64,000 nucleotides of DNA, taken from the NCBI GenBank assembly GCA_002914845.1, contig JXTC01000286.1, positions 301,036 to 365,035 on the forward strand, in the 5' to 3' direction. Below the pieces are notes generated by a model. The model searched no databases and was not told the DNA's origin. It was given only the letters and a program-made list of their open reading frames with translations. Positions 13,401 through 24,734 of the stretch are shown in pieces. Positions within the stretch are counted from its first letter, which is position 1. Each line of letters begins with the position of its first letter. The DNA is from Trema orientale. Lineage: Eukaryota; Streptophyta; Magnoliopsida; Rosales; Cannabaceae. The translations under genes and the position numbers were made by a program.

Positions 13401-15765
13401 TAAGATTCGAACTCCTTCACTTTGCGATACTCACACACTCAAGAAGATGACAAGAATATGAAGACGACTAAGTTCAAACTATATTTGACAAAGTTGAGAT
13501 TATAAATGCTAAAAAGAGTTGTAGTATAGGGATCAATCAAAAACAAGTGAATTTCAAGGTATGCTACACATTATATCCCTAATGAAAGGATGCCGAATAT
13601 AGAAATAGTCAAGCTAGCTTGGGTTCAATCTGAAAGCCGTATTTTAGGAAAAGAGAAATTGACGTTGGCGTATATACAATACATTAAAAGGCACATGGTA
13701 TTTATAGAAAGTTGAAAGTGCGTTAGAATTCGACTTGGTCATTCCTCGACCTGCTTCATTTTCTTTTTGACTCTTTATGTATTTAGAAACTGACTAGGTC
13801 GTTCCTCGACATTGCTTCATTTCCACTTTTTATCTATTTATTTCTTTTTGTTTTCTTTTTTCACCCTCTTAAGTTTCTTGTCCTTTTGCGTGTGGAAATC
13901 TTTGTGTTCGCTAGGTGAGAATGCAGTACTTTAAGAGAAAAGAGGTGATGTAGTCAATCTACATTTTCTTTTTGTTTTTTTTTTTTTTTTGTTTTCTTTT
14001 CCTGTTTTTTATGAATAGGTCAATGCACAGTTTGATTGGAAATTTTGCTATGAGATTCTCGTTCTATCTTCTATGCGCGGTCTTTGTCCATTAAGAACTC
14101 CTCTTTCTCTCACATTTTTTTTTTTATTCATATTTTGACGTCTCTCTTATCATATAATATATATTAAGTTATTAACTTGATTTTTCAATTTTTCTTTCAC
14201 TCTAACCTTTTTCATTTCAGTTGACCGATTCAATCATCTACTTAATATTATTCCGTAAAGAAAGACCTCTTAGAACACGAATACTCCTTGACAAGGGAAA
14301 TTATGTAGCTCATAGTTTCTAGTTTGATCATGTTGTACCGGCCGATCGCAGTGTTATATATAATTACATATATGTATGTATATATATATATATAAGGCCA
14401 CAATTAGAAAAAGAACTTGTAAATATATAGCAAATGAGAATGACAGGAGAATATATAAATAGGCAATATGTATTAATACTACGTACCTGAGTCTACTATC
14501 CCAATTATGATGTCACTTGAGACATGCTTGTCGAGACCCCATTTTGATAGCCGTCCTCCTTTTCCTTCTATGAAATCCCAAGAACGTGTCGTTTGTAGTT
14601 GAAGCATTGCATCCGGGAAGACCGATACAACATCACTATGATCTGTTCTACCATTTCCAATTTTTAATCATTAGTCCCTAATTTCTACTCTTTTCGTATA
14701 ATATTAGTTCTTATTGTCCGAACTTTTTGTAAAAATTTATTTCATTTTGAAATATAACTTTTCAAAAACGATCAAATAATTGTATACAAATCTAAAAATC
14801 AGGATTAGCATGAATTAGGAAGAAAGTCTTACGTTGGTCTTTAAATTTAAATTATACCTAATTTGAGAGACAATTAATAGTTATATGATCTTGAAATAAA
14901 AAAATTAATGCGGTTTACGTATGTGAGAGAGAGAATTAATTAATTATTACCAGATAAGAGAGAAGCTTCGTTCTCAGTAAGCATGGCAGAGAATCCTCTA
15001 AAAGCATGGTGGTAATTGTGGATTACAGATATTCTCTCACTCCCGTGTCTGCCAAAAGCACATAAAAGAGAAAAATCTATCACCATATATTTATTTCTTT
15101 TTGTATAATCTGTGGTGATATCAGATTTATTATAATGGTACAGAGATACGGAAAAATCAGATGACAAAAACCTGATAAGTTTCTAAAATGATATTTGATC
15201 ATATACACACATATATATATATATATATATGTATGTATAGATGCACACGCGTGCACACAGAATTATATAGGTTATTATAAAGATTAACTAACCTTGGTAC
15301 GATAGAAGAGAGTAACTGCAAATGAGCTAATTCAGCAGCTCCTTCGTTTCCATTTGATATTGATGGATTTGGAGCTCCCATATAAATGACATAATGCTGC
15401 TAATTACAAAAATTATATTATATTCAATCATCAGTCAGCTGTATTGGATATATAACTTTTATCTACCTTTCTTTCTCACTTGTCTCATTCCTAGAGTACG
15501 TAGCAATATATACATGCAAGATATAATGAAAATAAGAAGAAATTTTTATTTCTAATTTTCTTTCTTTGTCATGTTAACTAAGAGATCATAGAAATACTTT
15601 TTGTTTAAACCCTTCCTTTTCTCAGCAGCCGAACAAAATGTTAATTGTAATAATGATAGGCAGTTCAGAATTTACCTTGGGAATCTGATCTGAAGCGGGG
15701 GAGCCTGAAATGAGAAGCCATTGTAGAGAGAGCAAAATGAGTAGTACTAATAGAAAAATAGTCAT
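3757..15765 (-). CDS. Subtilisin-like serine protease, SBT5.2/CRSP type (11 exons, complete)
   Basis: A secreted plant subtilase that would cleave proteins in the cell wall space. Exons, 5' to 3': 15676-15765, 15293-15399, 14951-15048, 14487-14642, 12234-12345, 9270-9771, 8856-8956, 7916-8161, 6959-7076, 5883-6090, 3757-4316. All junctions have GT/AG ends and agreeing phases, and together give 2298 nt, 765 residues plus stop. Order: signal peptide (about 1-24); I9 propeptide with HYVIYMG near 32-38; TTRSWDF at 116-122, the usual start of the mature enzyme; catalytic Asp149 (DSG), His212 (GHGTH), oxyanion Asn315 (GGND) and Ser547 (GTSMA); a PA-type insert (about 390-470); SSRGP motif; C-terminal Fn3-like domain from about 645. 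Length fits the family. The tract [10 protein letters not shown] and the DYL-FLCYYGY motif recall Arabidopsis SBT5.2. The exact acceptor of exon 2 could be 3 nt further in. No coding defect seen. Confidence 0.93.
4317..5882 (-). other. Subtilase intron 10
   Basis: Bounded by GTATTT at the donor (5881-5882 side) and CAAGCAG at the acceptor. It contains a hAT-like element (5164-5555). A CACTACAAAAAAA run at about 4879 looks like a single end of a CACTA transposon, but no matching second end was found nearby. The last 100 bp before the acceptor also occurs at the broken subtilase copy near 29000-29090. Confidence 0.75.
5164..5555. mobile_element. Non-autonomous hAT-like element (tentative)
   Basis: The left end reads CAGTGATGGAGTCA and the right end, on the opposite strand, reads CACGGAGCCACTTCAGG, followed by a GC-rich GGAGGCGGCGGCCTCC tract. 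Such GGAGCCA ends with a GC-rich subterminal block are typical of short hAT-derived elements in plants. I could not identify a clean 8-bp target duplication, so the ends are approximate. Confidence 0.45.
6091..6958 (-). other. Subtilase intron 9
   Basis: Donor GTCATT follows CTAAAG at 6959; the acceptor TTTCAG precedes the exon that carries PDIMAPG. The intron is AT-rich and contains a MITE at 6513-6806. Nothing else was recognised. Confidence 0.75.
6513..6806. mobile_element. MITE with GGTCCCAATTCAGTAAG-type ends
   Basis: The left end GGGATCAGCAATCCGGTAGG followed by a T run pairs with the right end, which on the opposite strand reads GGTCCCAATTCAGTAAGC followed by T runs. The right end unit is repeated twice in tandem. 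A second, diverged member lies at 43588-43826, which supports a mobile origin. Confidence 0.6.
7077..7915 (-). other. Subtilase intron 8
   Basis: The donor is GTAAGC and the acceptor is CAACAG. It holds an A-rich run with occasional G at 7369-7408 and an AT dinucleotide run at about 7888-7906. No gene or clear element was recognised. Confidence 0.7.
8162..8855 (-). other. Subtilase intron 7
   Basis: The donor is GTGATG and the acceptor is ATGCAG. The sequence is AT-rich and unremarkable; I see no element or open frame of note in it. Confidence 0.7.
9930..10543. mobile_element. Foldback element carrying a TCGA-rich core
   Basis: Sequence at 9930-10010 (AGGGGTCTACTAAATCC, then GTGATGAAAA and ATTGCCATGTCA) recurs in inverted form at 10450-10543 (AGGGGATTATTAATTTTG, GTGATGAAAA, ATTGCCATGTCA). 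The arms are eroded, about 100 bp each, and enclose a GC-rich core. The ends and the target duplication are uncertain; a Mutator-type origin is possible but not shown. Confidence 0.5.
10104..10415. repeat. TCGA-rich palindromic repeat array
   Basis: About nineteen TCGA tetranucleotides occur within some 310 bp, against an AT-rich background where one or two would be expected. The core unit is close to 20 bp and contains the dyad TTCGACTGGGGTCGAA; units begin near 10204, 10224, 10244, 10265 and 10284, with further half-units before and after. The long open frames across it are by-products of the repeat and not convincing genes. Confidence 0.85.
11360..11455 (+). mobile_element. Possible SINE fragment
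   Basis: A tRNA-like box A (TCAGCGGTGAATT) is followed about 30 bp later by a box-B-like motif (AAGGTTTGAATTC) and then a C-run and A-run tail (CCCCCCAAAAAAAAAA). The order and spacing match a tRNA-derived SINE, but both boxes are imperfect and no target duplication was found. Confidence 0.3.
12346..14486 (-). other. Subtilase intron 4
   Basis: A 2.1 kb intron with donor GTACGT and acceptor TAATCTAG. It includes a short direct duplication around 13725-13850, in which TTCCTCGAC followed by GCTTCATTT recurs, and T-rich tracts near 13975. No gene or classified element was recognised. Confidence 0.7.
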
Positions 15766-15885
15766 ATAAGATAAATATATATGTGGAATATGGGTCTCTT
15801 TTTGGCTGTAGTTTATTAATAGGTAACAAATATCAAGGAGGAAGACCAGTTAGGCACACTTGGGTTTTGCAGCCATATTTTCCAA

Positions 15886-15893
15886 TATTTATA
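15886..15893 (-). promoter_or_regulatory. TATA box of the subtilase gene
   Basis: On the minus strand TATAAATA lies about 120 bp upstream of the start codon at 15765. This predicts transcription starting near 15855 with a leader of roughly 90 nt, ordinary for a plant gene. The match is exact but no transcript evidence is available. Confidence 0.55.
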
Positions 15894-17227
15894 GGCGCAT
15901 TTTGGTGCGGAAAGTCAATACATGCCGATTGACATGATTCAAGTGGACAAAAAGAGTGTAATATTATTATATTATTATTTTTTACTGTTATTATCATTAT
16001 TATTTGTTATATATACATAGACGATAGGGACTCAGGAATTCACATTATTAGATGTAACTTCAACCACAATAAGAACGCATCTTTTTTATTATTAAAATAT
16101 TTCTATTCTCTAAATTAAATATTAAAAGATTCTAGGTTTTTGGCAGTTGTAATTGAATTTGTAAATTTGTAACATTTACGGTTTGAGTTATTATTAATTA
16201 TATTTTAGTTTTAAATCTAAATTGCTTTTAGAACGTATAACGTAAAATTTTTACAGGGTAGTTAAGTAGCTCAGAATCAAAATTGGTGTATAACCTAGAG
16301 AGGGTTTAAATTTTTTTCTAATTTTAATGTTTTTTTTGATATATTCCTAATTTTAAATTTGAAAGACAATATTGATAATAAACATATCAATCAAAATGCT
16401 AAGATACAAAAATATAATGAATCCAATTTAATGAGATTCTTAGTCTGTGACAAGTTTCGGAGTTAGGTACGAAACATAATTAAGATGTGACTGTATGTAA
16501 AACTTTGATCTTAAGGTTTATCTTTTTTTGCTTGAAAAAGAAAAAAGAAGGCATAATATAGTACTGATTAAATTGGTCATAAGATGTATTTAAATCAGAT
16601 AAACAATCTTGAATTTTCTCAAGTTGGCTATACGGAATGAGAAACAAAATAAATAACTTGGCTTGTATATCCCCTTCTCGAAGGCTTAAGACCGAAAAAT
16701 ACTAATTGGACAAATCTAACACAAGTTAAACGCCAACCTACGATACAAAGCTTCCCTAACCTAATGATATTTTTACACCATTGACATTTTCTAGAGACAT
16801 AATTTAAAACCTTATTTTGAAGTTGTTATAATTGAAGACCAAGTATGAGGAATACTTGGTCTTGAATTATGGCACAAAATAAGGTTGAAAAAAAATCTTG
16901 GAAATACATGATATGCATGCAAGAAACTTTGATATTTAAATAGTTTAATTGCTAAAAGGAAAATGTCAATTGGTTTGGCTTTTAACTTTGAACAAGTTGG
17001 ACTGATCTAGCAGTCTTAGACCAAAATAAAAAAAAAATAACTAATTGACCAAACTAATTCAACACTAATATTTAATGATAAACCAAAACCATATGAAAAG
17101 GCTAAGCAAATGGTAATAAATAAATTCTTACCAAAAAAAAAAGGTGGTAATAAATAAAATAATGTTCAATATAGTTGGACGAGTTTGAACTTCAGATTTC
17201 GTGCTATATACATATATTGAATTAAAG
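15894..17227. other. Gene-free stretch upstream of the subtilase gene
   Basis: AT-rich promoter-distal sequence. No open frame of interest and no element with defined ends was seen. It ends at the TAAAG duplicate that flanks the solo LTR beginning at 17228. Confidence 0.6.
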
Positions 17228-17482
17228 TGCAAAAACCCAGCTTTTAAGAGGTTAATTTGGGAATTTTACCTATTTTCGAATTAAATAATAGAGGGGTTTA
17301 TTTGCAAAAATTTTTAGAAATGGAGATTAATATGCAAATATTTGAAAGACTAAATTGAAAGGATTTTGAAAAACGGAGGATCCTTGTGCAGTTTTGAGAA
17401 AAATTCCACAGCCCTATGCAAGGTCACATGATCTCCTCTTTTTCTTCTTCTCTCTCTCTCTTCCTCCCATGACTTCTCTTTC

Positions 17483-17516
<34 letters not shown>

Positions 17517-19174
17517 CTGAAGGAGCACCGAAGGAAACGAGCAGTAGCCCGCGCCCCTCTTGCCACCGTCCACTCACCCAGACTCACGGCGGAGCTTCGC
17601 CGTGCTGCCAGGAAGACCGCACCGCAGGTCCTGCTCCTCCAGAAGCCTCTATTCGCCAGAAACGCCATTTTCAAGCCACGAGTTTTTTTAATTTTCGGCG
17701 TCATTTCGAGCCATTTCAGATCGCATTCTTAGGCTCGTTAGGTTTGTATCGACGAGAGAAATCTCCAGGTATCTATTTTATGACTCTATTTTGCTCGAAT
17801 CAAAAGTCGCCACTGTTGAGTTGTTTGAGCTTTGAGATTTAAGATTTGACTTTTTGATTGGACCGTTGGATTGTGTTTTTGATGTCATTTTTAGATTGTA
17901 CTCGTGAAATAGTAAAGTCTGATATATATATATATTGACTATGTTTGGTGACTAGTACGGAAAACAAAATTGAACGACTAAGATTTGTCCCATTTTGTGT
18001 CCCATCCGAATGATCGTCCAACGATGCTTTGATGTTCCAATAGCGTGGTATCGCTATTCTAGTGAGGTAGGATTCGGTTACCTCTGTTTTATATTATTTT
18101 TTAATTAAAATTATGCAACATACGATGACAAATATGATTTTAGAACTGTTTTGAATATTTGTGATGGAATCAGACTGTATGATATATATTGTATTATTCT
18201 TGAACTTTTCTAAGTGCAGGTTATTTTTTAGTACATCAAAATAGGGTCGTTACGTTGCATGTTTTTCTATAAAACTTAATATGTCTATTTTATTGAAAAA
18301 CCATAATATTACTGTTTTCACACTTTAGTTCTATATTGCACGTGTCATACAATCATACATGAGCACCGTATTAGCATCGTAGGTTTACAGTTGCCCCTCT
18401 AGGTTTAGTAGGCGACATATGGGTACCCCCTCTGCGAATGGGCTTAAGTGTCAGGCAGGTTGTTCGGTACACTTAGTGCCATCATCCTGTGTTTCCATTG
18501 ATGAGAGGATGTGAGCTCATGGGTATGGGTTGATTTGTGTCATATACTTATGAATTAAACAGTTTTGACTAACTGTTTTATATATACATATAGATTGTCA
18601 GTTTTGAACTATTGTATATGTATATTTTAGATTAAACTAACCATGCAGGAACTTTCCATCTCTAAAACGTTTTTAAACAAGGTAACTGTTTTCCTACTAG
18701 GCACTTTATGCTCATCCCCTACCTTCTTTTCTTAGGTGGTGTTCAATGCAACTTAGGTGATCAAGAGGATTAAGAGGCGATCTTTAACTATAGTTCGTTG
18801 TCTTAGTAATGCTAGAAGCTTGGTGTTGTTGTGATGGTTAGATTGTTGGGTTTTGATTTGGCATCGAACTAGGATTATTATTTTCAACTATGTCTGTGAA
18901 CTTATATATGCCATTTTGGTTTTTGATACTTGTTGTGGATGATGATGATGCTTGAACTTAAATTTGAATTATATTTTTCAGTTACTATTCGCTCTATATT
19001 TAATGGTATATATGAACTGTGGGAGAGGTTCACTGGATAAGATTTCAAATATTTTATTCAAATGGACCGTTTTATTAAATTGAAATTTTTAAGACCTTTT
19101 TAAAATAAATCAAGGAATTTCTCATCCTAGTGAAATTCTCATTCTGCCACTGCCCCAGGTTTTAGGTCGTGACA
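17228..19174 (+). mobile_element. Solo LTR, 1.95 kb, with 5-bp target duplication
   Basis: The element opens with TGCAAAAACCC and closes with GGTCGTGACA, and is flanked by the same five bases, TAAAG (17223-17227 and 19175-19179). A CT-rich tract lies at about 17440-17515. The same sequence in opposite orientation occurs at 32547-34726, about four bases in five alike by eye. No internal region or partner LTR is present, so this is a solo LTR left by recombination. Family: LTR retrotransposon, superfamily not provable from the LTR alone. The exact flanking duplicate suggests a moderate age. Confidence 0.85.
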
Positions 19175-19419
19175 TAAAGTGCATATCAAGGAAATAAAGT
19201 TTATCACAAACTTGATCGGTGCCCGCATGATTTTTTTTTTTTTTTGCCTCCTTGTTTTCCTACTTGTTTATGTACCTAAATTTGCACAATTTTGTTCTGG
19301 TTTAACTACGAGAGTGTTACACTCACACAAATGACAGATTATAACCATTTAGTTAGATATTTTATATGGGTCCCACATGGGGCCAAAATTTGCCGTTTGT
19401 TTCAATCATTCTGTCCGTT

Positions 19420-19890
19420 TCTATAATTCATGGTGTTTGTTCAGTAATTTAATTTTTTCATTCGAATAGTCCATTCTTAATTTTTACAACTGGAATAGAT
19501 TTTTTGTTCTTGAAATGAAAATGCACCCCAATCATTGTTTTTTAATGTTTCTTTCCGATGTCTCTCATTCAAATTTTAACCTATTCCATTCTATTACAGT
19601 TCAAATGTCTCTCATTCAATGCCATTTGTTTCAACCATTCTCTCCATTCTCGTTTTCATATCTATTCAAGCGAGTGTCTGTTTTAACAAGTTTAGTTTAT
19701 ATCATTCCAATAGCTCATTCATGGGTGTTTGTTTCAACAATTCAATTTTTTCATTTGAGTGGCCCATTCTTTATTTTTACCATTGGAATAGACTTTTTGT
19801 TCTTGAAATGAAAATGCACCTGTACAGTACTTATTTTTGAATGTTATATTCCAATGTCTCTTAATTATTCAAATTATAACCCACTCCAAT
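19420..19890. repeat. Imperfect direct duplication, period about 295 bp
   Basis: The block starting near 19431 (GTGTTTGTTCAGTAATT) recurs from about 19725 (GTGTTTGTTTCAACAATTC). Both copies share TTTTTGTTCTTGAAATGAAAA and the following ATGCACC. The short overlapping open frames here reflect this duplication and do not resemble proteins. Confidence 0.65.
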
Positions 19891-20200
19891 CTATTACAAT
19901 TCTTTTTTTTTTCCCAATATAAATAGCAACAAACCAAAAGAAGTATCAGATTAGAGCTCTAGCATCCCAACTAAGTAGGCACCTAAGAGGCTAATCTCCC
20001 CGTACTCAGCAACTTTAGGCTAGAAATTTTATTAATATATAGAAGAAAAATAAAGATACAAGTACCCAAAAGGAAAAAGAAATAACAAGTCAAAAAAGGG
20101 AGAAAAACAACTACCATGATATGCCTCGTTAAAACATACCTAGGGCAAAAATCTAGATAGGAAAAAGAGTACATCAAGGAAAATAGTAAGCTAAACTATA

Positions 20201-20535
20201 GGGATAATATCACTTTTATATCTCCTATTTTGACACGGTTATTATCAACATTGATCCTTAGATTTGAAATCTGTTACAAATTCATACCCTGGCACCAATT
20301 TAGAGCAATTAATTTACCATAATGATTTAATAAACTTATTCTCGAATTAGTTTTTATATAGTTTATTTTCAATTTTTTAAATGATATCTTGGTAAATTAA
20401 CTCCTCTAAATTGGTGTCAAGGTATAAATTTGTAACAGATTTTAAATCTAAGGGTCAATGTTAATAATAACTAAAATAGAATGTACAAGTTGAACAAAGT
20501 GTCAAAATACAAGGTTTTAAAAGTGATTTTATCCC
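20201..20535. mobile_element. Mutator-type MITE with exact 9-bp target duplication
   Basis: A 335-bp foldback element. The left end reads GGGATAATATCACTTTT and the right end, on the opposite strand, GGGATAAAATCACTTTT; pairing continues inward for well over 100 bp, including the GACCCTTAGATTT/AAATCTAAGGGTC stretch. It is flanked on both sides by TAAACTATA (20192-20200 and 20536-20544). A 9-bp duplication with long inverted arms is the hallmark of Mutator-derived MITEs. Confidence 0.85.
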
Positions 20536-20811
20536 TAAACTATATATATCTTCGAAAATAATAGAAAGAATAAAATGAGGAGAAGAATGCCATCAATAAC
20601 GTTTTGGAACATCAAAACTTGTTAAAGTAAGCTTATCTGCAGCACCCTTACATACCCTCATGAAAAATATGGGACACTGAGATATTCATTTGGGAAATAC
20701 ACTAAAGACGTTGCTTCCATTTAGCACACAACTTTGATAGAATATAAACCAATTTTTTCACAATCATCAAAACAACAAAGGTTGAATTAGATTCGATCCA
20801 AAGTTTAAGCC

Positions 20812-22010
20812 TGTTGGAAAAAGCTCATTAAAGCAGTTGACTTTTATGTAAAATATTTTTATATGAATAAAATAAAGTATTATTCAAGAATTACTTTGTG
20901 TAGAGTGTTATTTTAATAAACCCCTGTTAATATTATATATATATATTATGATTACTATTTAAATTCATAGAAGACGTAGATACAAGTTATTTACAATTAA
21001 TTAATCGTGATTCGCAGCAATATAAATAAGATTGAGTACTTTATTTATGTTGTAGCAGACTTTGGAAAAAATTTACTTATCTTAGTGAACTAAAGTTAGC
21101 TAGTGTAATGGAACGTCCATCAAACTGGATCATAAATAATTTAACAAATGTCAAAAGGGAAAATTTTATAGACAATGATTAACCTTACTCTTAACCTTGA
21201 GTTAGCTATGATTATATATTCTCAAATATGGTTTTATTTGAATTATAAATGAGTGAGATTAATTGAGATCAATATTCTCTACTATTTGATAAAACGTATT
21301 TGTTGAAATATGTATATAATTACAGCTAACAATATAGTATTTGGTGAAATAACATCTCTTAATAGATTTCGATACTTGATCATTAGTTTTAGGCCTAAGT
21401 TTGCCAATAATGATATAGTCAGTAAGACGTTGACTAATGATTACTAAAGTAATCAGTAAGAATTAAGAAACATATGATTATGTTCATGATATTATACAAG
21501 GGGGTAATTAGGAAAGAATCATTGTGGCATGGAATGTTACTTTAAAAGGACATCAAGTGGATGAAAAACCATATTCTATTTTTAGATTTCTTTGGCAAAT
21601 TTTAGTATTATCACAAACTTGATATTTTTTTTAGCATTAAGAGACCACATTCTTGTATGACTATACATAAAAATAGTCTAGAAGATCATTGGGAGATGAG
21701 GTCATACAATTCATCTAACATCTACAAGAAGTATGAATTCTATACATATAGCCAATATGTGGTTGTGAGTTCTAACATACTTATGGTTATATTTTTCACT
21801 ACTGGTCGTCTGCTCTCTCGAGACTGTCCTTCTTTCTTTCAGCAGAATGAGAACCAAAATAATGCCTTACCACCAAGAACGCATAAGAATATAGGTAAGG
21901 TGCTAGCTTCTTTCTCATAGTCAGTTTTCTCTCTTTTCTCTTTTATTTCTTAAATGAGCTTTATCTTTATTTCTTATTTTCTGTTATCTTATTAAATAAT
22001 TGTTGGTATA
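20812..22010 (+). mobile_element. Copia-like LTR sequence (tentative)
   Basis: The block opens with TGTTGGAAAAAGCTC and has the AT-rich ATGAATAAAATAAAG tract usual near the start of plant Copia LTRs. The phrase GGCATGGAATGTTACTTT near 21520 is also of LTR character. The right end is not defined, and no primer site or coding part was found. Treated as a fossil; the boundary is approximate. Confidence 0.4.
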
Positions 22011-22479
22011 ATTTTGTGAAAAATTAAAATTTAAAATTACAACTAACTACCACATTTTCTTAGTCTTTCGAATAAGTAGTACTAGAGTTACTTATAATTA
22101 ACATAGAAGAATATGTTTACCTTCTGCTATCGCTTTGTTTTATATTGTTCTTGCTTATGATAATCTTTGATTATGGTGTATGTTATTTGTATCGTTGGTT
22201 TAATAACTATTTTAAATAATTTTTGATATCCAATTTATGGTAGATTTTTGCATTTAATATTGTGTTTTGGAATTGTAACAAAAGGGAGTGGTTTAATTCC
22301 ATCATTTTTCCCTTTTAATTTTTATTTCCTAATTTTTCTTAGAAAATTGTAACCAGTTAAGGCACAGAAATTTTATGTAATTCACTGCACCTAATAAGAA
22401 TAAGGCATATAAAGAGAAAATTGCAAAAAAAAGAGCAGAAATGCAATGAGAAAACTAGGATTTCATAAAGGGAACCTTA

Positions 22480-22840
22480 GTGGCCAATGCCAGGATATGC
22501 AACCTTAGGCATCATGGCCCAACATGCGCATGCATTGGTGGGCAATGCCCTATGCATATAGTTTCATATCTATGCATAGTGTAGGGCACCTAAGTGCATG
22601 CACATAGTAATAACATCTTGTTTTATGGTGCTCGAATTGCAAGAATCTTGTGCATATGCACGAGGAACTTGTGTGCATCACGCACTGCTTGCGTTGAGCC
22701 CAGCGCACTACCGCATAGTAGTGTGCATGGGCAGGGCCCCTAATGGGCATAGACACACAACACGCTGCCTTGCCCCAATGCCAGTAGGCACATGTGCATG
22801 CATGCTGGTTGGCACCAGCATACACGAGCCTGAGAACAAT
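22480..22840. repeat. GC-rich, GCATGC/GGCA-rich island
   Basis: About 360 bp of GC-rich sequence with many irregular copies of GCATGC, GTGCAT, GGGCA and TGCCC stands out from the AT-rich surroundings. It directly abuts the end of the fossil reverse transcriptase at 22841. Several overlapping open frames exist on both strands, as expected from a CpG- and GCA-rich repeat, and none looks like a real protein. Confidence 0.55.
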
Positions 22841-23690
22841 ACTTGATTTTGCATGAATAAGCACTTATTAAAGTTGGGAAACAATTTTTCAACACGAAAA
22901 GTTAACAAAACCTAACAAAGGTAATCTAAATGTTCATCCCTAATCCGACTATAAATGAGTATATTATCAAAATACACAATAAGGAACTTTCCTATAAAAA
23001 GACCGAAGACATGTGTCATGACTCTCATGAAATACTACGGGCATTAGACATTCCAAAAGGCATCACCAACAATTGATGAAGACCATCTTGTGTCTTAAAA
23101 GCTACTTTCTATTCATCTCCTAGGCGAATCCTAATATGATTGTATCCACTATGCATATTAATCTTAGAAAACCACTAGGCACCAATAGCTCATCTAATAT
23201 ATCCTCGCATCTAGGAAAATGAAAACTGTACTTGACTATGTTTTTGTTATTGGCATAACTATCTACACATATTCCCTAGGATCCATCTTTCTTAGGTGTT
23301 AATAAAATAGGAACATCACAATGACTAAGACTATGACGAACAAAAAATTTCTTCAGATTACATTCAATTTTTCTATATTCAATTCAGCTCTTTCTACAGG
23401 ATTCATCCTATAATGGGGAATATTGTGCAACTAGGATTCTAGAACTAAATTAATAGCATGTTGAATGTCTCTAGAAGGTGGTAACTCATCAGGTAATTCA
23501 TCAGGCGAAGTATCTCCAAATTCATCTAACAAATAAGAGATATCAGGTAGATGATCTAAAGACTCAGAAAACATGGTGAAATTTTCTGTAGTAACAAGGG
23601 CAAAGACAAACCCCAATTCAATGCTTACTTTCCTAAAACTTTTATAGGACAAGATTTAGAGTTGTTAGATTCTGGGTATACTAGACAAGG
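22841..23690 (-). mobile_element. Fossil Ty3/gypsy polymerase segment (reverse transcriptase)
   Basis: The minus strand carries recognisable pieces of a Ty3/gypsy pol protein in order: an ELPPSRDIQHAINLV segment before the RT domain, a HYRMNPVERAELN segment, and further on [16 protein letters not shown] with the [12 protein letters not shown] motif of the RT palm. No gag, integrase or flanking LTRs could be tied to it. It is heavily broken, with many interruptions, and therefore old. Confidence 0.75.
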
Positions 23691-23819
23691 GCTTAGCTAC
23701 AAGGTGTGCTCGAGTGATTGGCTTTGTAGGGCTCAAAAGAATGGTCATCTTATTATGTGTCAATCTATTGATAGTTAAATTTACAAAAATATGATAAAAA
23801 TTTAGATTAATCAGAAGCA

Positions 23820-24310
23820 TGGAAAATATTTTTTTTATTTAGTTTTGTACAAAAATAATTTTGGATCTTTATTATAGTCTAAATTCATACGAGAGATCGT
23901 ACCTTAATAGAAGATCTTCCTTCTTATGCACCAAACTTGAGACTGTAGAGGGGTTAAGCTCTTCTTCTTATGTACCAAGCTTGATATTGCAAAGATTTAT
24001 GGGCAACTCGATTTTGATCAATCTTCTAGTGAGAATCTTAGAACTCCAATGGCCTCCAATGGTAGCTCCAAATCTCTCTCTCTCTCTCTCTTGCTCAGTT
24101 TTCTGTGTACAGCCACCAAAAAAATGCATTCAGTAAAACTGAATTGTACGCACAAATAAGGTAAAATTAATTCAAATTCCAGTTGATAAAAGGGCCCAGT
24201 TCTAATTAACTCATAATACAAGTGGGCGTGCACTACTAGTTATGGACTTATTCTACTAAATATCCAAATTGCACTCTTGAATTAAATAAATATCATAAGA
24301 TAATTCAACG
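23820..24310 (-). mobile_element. Copia-like LTR fragment, left arm of an inverted pair
   Basis: This segment is the reverse complement, with divergence, of 24735-25440. Shared landmarks are TTTTGGATCTTT, ACCAAACTTGAGACTG, AATGGCCTCCAATGG, the GCCCACTTGTATTA tract and the TTATGATATTTATTTAATTC tract. The composition and layout are those of a plant Copia LTR. It is a fossil piece without coding parts. Confidence 0.6.
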
Positions 24311-24734
24311 CGTGTCTTTTTTAATCGTAAAATAGGTGATGAACTCGCGATCATAACTTGTATTATTTGAGACGTTTAAGGATACAGATCAAGAAATTGA
24401 CGATCTAGATCCAAGCATTTTGGTAATGCATTATTATGGGCATTGGGAACATATGATTATAGATATGAAAGGCACAACTCTATTATATAGAGAAATGCAT
24501 ACTGTCTTGAGGAGCTATAGAAACTTGGATGATTTAAACTTTAGCTAAGTAATTACTAAAATTGATTATTTTATTAATTAAAGACTTTGTATAAGTCTGG
24601 TCATCTAATGCATATAGTCATATATCAAAGAATTGAAAGATAAAATTAGAGAGTTGAAAACGATAATTTAACCTATCTCTAATTATCGGTATTTATGTGG
24701 GGATACACATACAAATATTAATTATCTTGTGGAC

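Noticed and set aside
13400-13425. GAGTTCGAATCTTAGC (minus strand) as a tRNA or SINE box B
   Set aside because: No box A at the right distance and no cloverleaf could be drawn.
22550-22908. Three overlapping frames in a Cys/His/Ala-rich stretch, possible zinc-binding protein
   Set aside because: The Cys and His codons come from the GCATGC/TGCAC repeat text and occur on both strands; there is no regular metal-binding spacing and no splice context.
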